DNA from: an uncultured Hyphomonadaceae bacterium
GTDB lineage: Bacteria; Pseudomonadota; Alphaproteobacteria; Caulobacterales; Hyphomonadaceae
Assembly (NCBI GenBank): GCA_937873805.1
Contig: CALMWO010000157.1
Coordinates: 1-10,204 of the forward strand
DNA: 10,204 bases
Direction of reading: 5' to 3'
Part shown: positions 6,177 through 10,204 of the stretch, piece by piece
Layout: every line of letters starts with the position of its first letter
How positions within the stretch are numbered: position 1 is the stretch's first letter
The notes under the pieces: generated by a model
Database searches by the model: none
Told to the model about the DNA's origin: nothing
Seen by the model: only the letters and a program-made list of their open reading frames with translations
Translations under genes and position numbers: made by a program

Positions 6177-7027
6177 ATGAACAAGATCGCCTTCCAGGGG
6201 GAGCTGGGCGCCAACTCCCATATCGCTTGCCGCGAGGTCTATCCGGACCTTGAGCCGTTGCCCTGCGCGACGTTCGAGGACGTGTTTGCCGCTGCGGCCA
6301 GCGGCGAGGCCGAGCTGGCCATGATCCCTGTGGAAAACTCGATCGCCGGCCGGGTGGCGGATATCCACCATTTGTTGCCGACGTCGCCGCTTCAGATCAT
6401 TGCCGAACATTTCATGCCCATCCGATTCCAGCTGATGGGCATACGAGGGGCCAAGCTGGAGCACATCAAGGCCGCCCACAGCCACATCATGGGTCTGGGC
6501 CAGTGCCGGAACTTCCTGCGGGGGCGGGGGATCGTCGCCAAGACGAGTTCGGACACGGCGGGCCGCGCCAGAGAAGTGCGCCATCTGGGGGGTCCCACGC
6601 AGGCCGCGACGGCGCCGCGTCTGGCGGCGGAGGTCTACGGGCTCGATATTCTGGCCGAAAACATTGAAGACGCAGCCCATAATACAACGCGTTTCGTGAT
6701 CATGAGCCGCGATGCGGTGCAGCCGGAGAAAGCGCCGGGCGTCATTTGGGTCTCGGCGTTCGTGTTCCGAGTCCGCAACGTGCCGGCGGCGCTCTACAAG
6801 ACGATGGGCGGGTTTGCACCAACGGCGTCAACATGACCAAGCTGGAGAGCTACCAGCTCGGCGGTTCGTTCAGTGCGACGCAATTCTATGCCGAGGTCGA
6901 AGGCCACCCCGATGATCCGGCCGTTCAGCGCGCCCTTGAAGAGCTGGGGTTCTTCTCGACCCAGGTTCGCCACCTCGGCGTCTTTCCCGCGCACCCCTAC
7001 CGCTCGACGGCGCCGGGACGGTCGTAA
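6177..7027 (+). pseudogene. pheA: Prephenate dehydratase with an apparent 1-nt frameshift in the ACT domain
   Basis: Prephenate dehydratase converts prephenate to phenylpyruvate in phenylalanine synthesis. From ATG 6177 (AGAGG 4 nt upstream) the frame encodes the catalytic domain: MNKIAFQGELGANSH, PVENSIAGRV (51-60), and the NTTRF motif with the catalytic Thr171. It then enters the ACT regulatory domain (FVFRVRNVPAALYKTMGGFA, 195-214). There the frame changes: it ends after five foreign residues at TGA 6834-6836, while the adjacent frame, from ACC 6818 to TAA 7027, carries the expected continuation TNGVNMTKLESYQLGG to YRSTAPGRS. One missing base in the codon at 6816-6818 restores an ordinary 283-residue protein. 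Both parts are well conserved with no other damage, so a sequencing/assembly error or a very recent mutation is likeliest. If real, the product would be a 219-residue enzyme lacking most of the phenylalanine-sensing ACT domain. Confidence 0.9.
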
Positions 7028-7042
7028 GACTCCATTTACCAT

Positions 7043-7092
7043 GACAATCCGGCCATGACGGTTGTCGCCCTCCCAATGTCACAATTGGGGAG
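7043..7092 (+). other. Two tandem hairpins just after pheA
   Basis: The first stem pairs GACAA and CCG (7043-7051, one bulged T) with CGG and TTGTC (7059-7066) around a 7-nt loop. The second pairs CTCCCAAT (7070-7077) with ATTGGGGAG (7084-7092, one bulged G) around GTCACA. They begin 16 nt after the restored pheA stop. Neither is followed by a T-run, so they are better seen as a 3'-end stabilising or Rho-related structure than as an intrinsic terminator. Confidence 0.4.
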
Positions 7093-7440
7093 CGGAAATC
7101 GCATCCGCGCGTTTCCATGAATGCGCGTGAGAAGGCGATTTGCGCTGAAAAATCGGCATTTTCGGGTGCCTCAAATAATCGATAAGTATTAGATGGTGGG
7201 CGCGTAGAATTCGCCATGTTTCGAACACAAATCCTGAAGCAATCCTAGCTCGTTCATCTTTGTGTGGCGTTGGCGCCACCCCGTGATCTTTAATCTTCGA
7301 CCTCAGAGGAACTGGTTTGTTCGGCGCCTATTTAGGCTGCATATCGACCTCACGCTGGGTGGATACATGGACCGGGACGGACGCTTCCTGCGGGGACGCC
7401 GGGTCGGCTCAGAACTGAAACCAGAGCGGGTGTTACCGGC

Positions 7441-7491
7441 GGGATCACGCAATCCCTTCGGAACCTGCTCCAGAAACAACTGGAGTCTTCC
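7441..7491 (+). promoter_or_regulatory. Leader hairpins, the second covering the ribosome binding site of the beta-barrel gene
   Basis: A first small stem GGGAT (7441-7445) / ATCCC (7452-7456) is followed by CTCCAG (7468-7473) / CTGGAG (7480-7485) with the loop AAACAA. The latter can extend across a 4x2 internal loop by GGAA (7460-7463) / TTCC (7488-7491). The GGAG at 7482-7485 is the Shine-Dalgarno for ATG 7494, so the ribosome binding site is inside the stem. This could limit translation until the stem melts. Confidence 0.4.
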
Positions 7492-7493
7492 CC

Positions 7494-7973
7494 ATGAAAC
7501 TGAAACTTGCCCTCGCCGCAGCGTCGATGCTCGTCGCCCCGGCTTTTATGTCCGCCCAGGCCCAGACCTCGAACGTCTACGTCTCCGGCGGTTACACCCA
7601 ATTCGAAGGTGACGGCGGCGCCAGCCTCGGCGGCATCACCGGTCGCGTTGGCGTTGGCTTCGGACCGAACTTCGCTGTCGAAGGCGAAGGCTCGATCGGT
7701 GTTGCTGATGACAATGGCACCGAACTCGATAGCGAAATCGGCGTGTTCGCCGTCGGCAAATTGCCGATCAATCCGTCATTCGACATTTTCGGCCGTGTGG
7801 GCGTCGCCCGCATCGAAACGTCGCCGGGCGGTGATGACGATGGTCTTGCTTACGGCGCCGGCGCCCAGTGGAACCTGACGTCGCAAGACGGCATCCGCGG
7901 CGACTGGACCCGTCACGACTATGACGCTGGCGAAGTCGACGCGTACTCGCTGTCGTACGTTCGCAGCTTCTAA
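7494..7973 (+). CDS. Small outer-membrane beta-barrel protein (OmpA/porin-like, 8-strand type)
   Basis: A 159-residue secreted protein. The signal peptide MKLKLALAAASMLVAPAF ends with a good signal peptidase I site, AQA|QT after residue 23. The mature part (about 136 residues) alternates polar and hydrophobic residues in successive strands (VYVSGGYTQF, GRVGVGFGPNFAVEGEGSIG, DIFGRVGVARIE, LAYGAGAQWNL) and ends YSLSYVRSF. A terminal Phe is the classic signal for BAM-assisted insertion. Loops are rich in Asp/Glu/Gly (ADDNGTELDSE, GGDDDG). This fits the OMP beta-barrel domain family (PF13505 type), probably eight strands; no OmpA peptidoglycan-binding domain is present. Function is unknown: such proteins can be structural, adhesive or narrow channels. 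ATG 7494 has GGAG 8 nt upstream, within a hairpin. It is monocistronic, with a strong terminator 34 nt downstream. Confidence 0.85.
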   Translation: MKLKLALAAASMLVAPAFMSAQAQTSNVYVSGGYTQFEGDGGASLGGITGRVGVGFGPNFAVEGEGSIGVADDNGTELDSEIGVFAVGKLPINPSFDIFGRVGVARIETSPGGDDDGLAYGAGAQWNLTSQDGIRGDWTRHDYDAGEVDAYSLSYVRSF

Positions 7974-8007
7974 CGATCCCTCTCGCAAGAGAGCGGTCTG
8001 ATATGAG

Positions 8008-8044
8008 ATGCCTCCGCGAGTGATCGCGGAGGCATTTTCGTTTT
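8008..8044 (+). terminator. Strong intrinsic terminator after the beta-barrel gene
   Basis: A perfect 12-bp stem ATGCCTCCGCGA (8008-8019) / TCGCGGAGGCAT (8024-8035) closes on the tetraloop GTGA, and is followed by TTTTCGTTTT. This is a textbook Rho-independent terminator. A smaller 5-bp stem CTCTC/GAGAG with a GCAA tetraloop (7980-7993) lies between it and the stop codon. Confidence 0.93.
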
Positions 8045-8093
8045 CGCGCGACGCAGTGCAAGGATCGGCTCAGGGATGGGGACGGAGGATCAT

Positions 8094-8723
8094 TTGACCG
8101 AACTTGTTATCCGCCCCCTGTCGCCGCACGACACCGATAATCTCGATCAGGCTTTTGCGATCTATCACGACGCGATCGTTCTGTCGGAGCAACGTTCCGA
8201 GGAGTCATTCCGGGCGCTGGCTGCGCGACCGGACTATCGCTTCCTTGTCGCCATGCGCGGACAGGCCATGGTCGGCCTCGCTGTCTCCTATGTTCCGGCA
8301 GAGGATTATTTCTGGCTGTACGAATACGCAGCCGTGGCCCCAGCGCAGCGGGGCAATGGCATCGGTGCGCAGCTGTTTCAGGCGAGCCGGCTGACGGCTG
8401 GTGCAGGCCGCGTTGCGCTGGTTGAGGTCGACGCTGACACAGGAACCGAAGAACAGGCGCGGCGGCTGAAATTCTACGGCCGGTTAGGATGCCGGAGGCT
8501 GCGTGGGCTGGACTACCTGCTGCCCCTGGATGCTTTCGGAACGCCACCGCCCATGTGGCTGCTCGCGCTGACGGCGCCTGAGACAAGTGTTGTGGAAATC
8601 GATGTGGTCGAGCGCTGGCTACGCAGCATTTACGAAGACGTCTATCGCAAACAGCTCGACGATCCGCGACTGGCGCGGATGATCGATCCGCTGCCGGACG
8701 ATGTCGCGCTGGATGCGATCTAG
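8094..8723 (+). CDS. GNAT-family N-acetyltransferase
   Basis: A 209-residue cytoplasmic protein with a single GNAT fold in its first ~145 residues. The acetyl-CoA loop is RGNGIG (86-91) after the strand YEYAAVAP, and the late motif is EEQARRLKFYGRLGCRRL. The substrate is not predictable. About 60 residues (PPPMWLLALTAPETSVVEID onward) follow the GNAT core, mostly helical and charged, with no family I recognise. Start: ATG 8076 is possible, giving six extra residues, but AGGG abuts it directly. TTG 8094 has GGAGG at 8084-8088 with ideal 5-nt spacing, and the protein then begins MTELVIRPL like typical GNATs, so TTG was chosen. The gene follows the terminator by about 50 nt, so its promoter must be in or near that gap. 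Its TAG stop overlaps the nudC stop on the other strand. Confidence 0.88.
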   Translation: MTELVIRPLSPHDTDNLDQAFAIYHDAIVLSEQRSEESFRALAARPDYRFLVAMRGQAMVGLAVSYVPAEDYFWLYEYAAVAPAQRGNGIGAQLFQASRLTAGAGRVALVEVDADTGTEEQARRLKFYGRLGCRRLRGLDYLLPLDAFGTPPPMWLLALTAPETSVVEIDVVERWLRSIYEDVYRKQLDDPRLARMIDPLPDDVALDAI

Positions 8724-9688
8724 CCGCGTTCCAGCCACGCCTTGATGACGTGATGAGCGATCGCGAAGGGCATCGGCGGGAAAGCGTCCGGGTTCGTGCC
8801 GGCCATCATGGAGGCTGTCTCTTCGCGCGTGAACCAGCGGGCGGTTTCGAGCTCTGATTCATCGACGGTGATGTCGCCTTCATCGGCTTCGAGGATGAGG
8901 CCGATCATCAGCGAGGACGGGAAGGGCCAGGGCTGGCAGAAGAGATAGTCCGAGCGCGTTGTGCAGCGGACGCCGGCCTCCTCGAATATCTCGCGCGCTG
9001 CGGCCTGTTCGATGGTCTCGCCTGGCTCGACGAAACCGGCGAGGCATGACCAGAAACCGGGACGCCAGGCTTTCTGCCGACCGAGCAGGCATTTGTCGCC
9101 GCGCACGGCCAGCATGATGACGACCGGGTCTGTGCGCGGGAAATGCTCGACGCCACAGTCTTCGCATTTCCGCTTCCAGCCGGCTTCTTCGATCGTCGTT
9201 CGCGCCCCGCAATTGCTGCAGAAGGTGTGGCGGCGATGCCATTCGAAGAGCGCGCGGGCGGTTGCCGCACAGCCGCCGTTGAAGGCATCGAGCGCTGAAG
9301 CAGCGGCGCGGAAATCGTCGAACACACCGAGGCCGGCGATCGGCGAATTGTCGAGATTGAAGGATGAAGGCATTTCCAGTGCAAAGACGGGCGAGCCCTT
9401 CACCGTCTCGCCGAGGAAGATGCGTGTGGCCTTGGGCGAGAGCATCCCCGCCTGCGAGCCAAGCCAGAGCAGGGGACGTCCGGGCGGTAGGGGCGCGCCG
9501 ATCTGCAAGGGTGCGGAGGGTGGGGCTGATCCTTCCACGAAGAGCATGCCCTCGCGCATCAGCAGCACGCGCGCGCTGCCTGAGTTGAACGCAGCATCGA
9601 GCCACTGCGGATCGCGGCGATGATGGGCCGCGCGATCCAGCCCCGCGGGGACCAGCGGAATAGCGGCGGCAGCCTTTGAAAGTGGCAC
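8720..9688 (-). CDS. nudC: NADH pyrophosphatase / NAD(+) diphosphatase NudC
   Basis: NudC hydrolyses NAD(H) to NMN(H) and AMP; the E. coli enzyme also removes NAD caps from RNA 5' ends. The 322-residue protein shows an N-terminal domain (about 1-150), a zinc ribbon with Cys157, Cys160, Cys175 and Cys178 (FCSNCG and KCEDCG), and a complete Nudix box at 218-240 (GFVEPGETIEQ then AREIFEEAGV). The NudC specificity motif reads CQPWPFPSS (251-259), where the usual first residue is Ser. Length is normal for alphaproteobacterial NudC. The start is GTG at 9688-9686, only 4 nt after the stop of the upstream membrane-protein gene, so translational coupling is likely. Its 3' end is convergent with the GNAT gene and overlaps it by 3 nt at CTAG. 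nudC near pheA is a pattern I recall from other alphaproteobacteria. Confidence 0.95.
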   Translation of the reverse strand: MPLSKAAAAIPLVPAGLDRAAHHRRDPQWLDAAFNSGSARVLLMREGMLFVEGSAPPSAPLQIGAPLPPGRPLLWLGSQAGMLSPKATRIFLGETVKGSPVFALEMPSSFNLDNSPIAGLGVFDDFRAAASALDAFNGGCAATARALFEWHRRHTFCSNCGARTTIEEAGWKRKCEDCGVEHFPRTDPVVIMLAVRGDKCLLGRQKAWRPGFWSCLAGFVEPGETIEQAAAREIFEEAGVRCTTRSDYLFCQPWPFPSSLMIGLILEADEGDITVDESELETARWFTREETASMMAGTNPDAFPPMPFAIAHHVIKAWLERG

Positions 9689-9692
9689 GGGA

Positions 9693-10204
9693 TCAGAGCT
9701 TCTTTATGTTGGACCTGAAGCTGCGTATCGCACGTTGTCCCGCAAGGACGCCATAGATGACGAAGGCGAGGATGCTGAGCCCTATCCAGGCGACGGCGAA
9801 CAGCTCAAGGAAACGCATGAAATCCGCGCCCTCGAGATAGCCGCGATCCATGCCGCTGAGCATGACGCCGGCGCCCGCCAGGAAGAACATGGCGGATGTC
9901 GCCAGGTATTTGAGGAGCGCATCACGCACCGGGCGATGGCGCAGATAATAGCGGATGGGGAAGACAATCGCCCCGTAGAGGCCTGCGAAGGCAAGGCAAT
10001 ACAGCGCGATAATCGCCACGCTACGGTCCAGCATGTTTGCTGGCACTGTCCCTGCCGTCGCGATGATCTGCCAGGCGGCGATGGCGATCCATGCGGGAAC
10101 GAGGATGGCGAGGTCGATCCACTTGAAGGGCGGGATATCGGACAGTTTCCTGATCGGCGTGCCGCCCGAGCCGGCGCGACCGACATAATCCTGCACCTTC
10201 GTCG
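9693..10204 (-). CDS. Unrecognised four-helix membrane protein (5' end at or beyond window edge)
   Basis: I do not recognise a family. The visible protein is at least 167 residues and has four predicted membrane helices: about 27-48 (IDLAILVPAWIAIAAWQII), 58-80, 95-114 and 130-152, numbered from GTG 10196. A cytoplasmic-looking basic N-terminal stretch (GGTPIRKLSDIPPFKW) and a basic C-terminus (AIRSFRSNIKKL) suggest both ends are inside the cell. There are no obvious catalytic or metal-binding residues and no signal peptide. The frame remains open to the right edge, so GTG 10196 may be the start or merely an internal Val. Its TGA stop is 4 nt before the nudC start, so the two are almost certainly co-transcribed. 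A link with NAD(H) turnover is only a guess from position. Confidence 0.7.
   Translation of the reverse strand, partial: TKVQDYVGRAGSGGTPIRKLSDIPPFKWIDLAILVPAWIAIAAWQIIATAGTVPANMLDRSVAIIALYCLAFAGLYGAIVFPIRYYLRHRPVRDALLKYLATSAMFFLAGAGVMLSGMDRGYLEGADFMRFLELFAVAWIGLSILAFVIYGVLAGQRAIRSFRSNIKKL

Larger units (their letters stand above)
7028..7493. other. Gene-free 466-bp stretch between pheA and the outer-membrane protein gene
   Basis: No credible coding sequence is present on either strand. Part of it (about 7140-7260) is visibly more AT-rich than the surroundings. It holds several inverted repeats, listed separately where they matter, plus a 12-bp near-palindrome GCCTATTTAGGC at 7326-7337 and a 6-bp stem GTGGCG/CGCCAC with loop TTGG at 7264-7279. 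It must contain the pheA transcript end and the promoter and leader of the downstream gene. I could not identify a convincing -35/-10 pair. Confidence 0.6.

Noticed and set aside
6806..6824. Programmed -1 frameshift in pheA
   Set aside because: The in-phase codons are GGC GGG TTT GCA. No X-XXY-YYZ heptamer is in register and no strong downstream pseudoknot is evident, so a missing base is simpler.
7079..7279. A 66-codon open frame on the minus strand in the gap after pheA
   Set aside because: No Shine-Dalgarno, no recognisable features, and it lies across hairpins; it looks like chance coding in non-coding DNA.
7028..7487. GANTC sites (such as 7028-7032 and 7483-7487) as CcrM/GcrA regulatory marks
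   Set aside because: GANTC also occurs inside several genes here at roughly the same density by eye, so no enrichment can be claimed.
1..10204. Mobile elements, CRISPR arrays, tRNA or rRNA genes
   Set aside because: No transposase or integrase, no regularly spaced repeats, and no tRNA-like T-arm or rRNA stretches were seen. The repeats found are short and local.

Overview
This GC-rich window reads as a piece of an alphaproteobacterial chromosome, probably close to the Caulobacterales/Hyphomonadaceae, though the genus cannot be fixed from sequence alone. The evidence is the protein content: an alphaproteobacterial smc N-terminus, thiol:disulfide lipoproteins beside smc, a DUF721/DciA-type gene divergent from mutY, a CycM-like membrane cytochrome c beside pheA, and nudC. 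Nothing indicates phage, plasmid, IS or CRISPR content. It looks like a core, vertically inherited region.

Layout. (1) Positions 1-2829, minus strand: a DUF721 (DciA-like) gene, two tandem DsbA-family lipoprotein genes (6-nt gap) and the 5' part of smc, which runs off the left edge; probably one transcription unit with possible internal promoters. (2) Positions 2908-5222, plus strand, divergent from it: mutY, a 2OG-Fe(II) dioxygenase of the PF09859/COG3826 family, and a small VOC (glyoxalase-fold) protein. (3) Positions 5238-5984, minus strand: a membrane-anchored monohaem cytochrome c with a long Ala/Pro-rich tail, convergent with the VOC gene. (4) Positions 6177-7027, plus strand: prephenate dehydratase pheA, interrupted by an apparent single-base deletion near 6816-6818 that separates the catalytic domain from most of the ACT domain. 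(5) Positions 7028-7493: a 466-bp gene-free stretch, more AT-rich in part, with several inverted repeats. (6) Positions 7494-7973: a small outer-membrane beta-barrel protein followed by a strong intrinsic terminator. (7) Positions 8094-8723, plus: a GNAT acetyltransferase, tail-to-tail with nudC and sharing a CTAG stop tetranucleotide. (8) Positions 8720-10204, minus: nudC preceded, 4 nt away, by an unrecognised four-helix membrane protein that is open at the right edge.

How the genes fit together: DciA-like and SMC are chromosome replication/segregation factors. MutY and the dioxygenase suggest oxidative or alkylation damage control. The DsbA-like lipoproteins and cytochrome c are periplasmic redox proteins. 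PheA makes phenylpyruvate and NudC hydrolyses NAD(H) or removes NAD caps from RNA. I see no clearly new defence or mobile system. The points most worth a second look are the pheA frameshift, the MutY-dioxygenase-VOC gene set, the tandem DsbA pair embedded between dciA and smc, the hairpin that buries the ribosome binding site of the porin-like gene, and the unknown membrane protein coupled to nudC.
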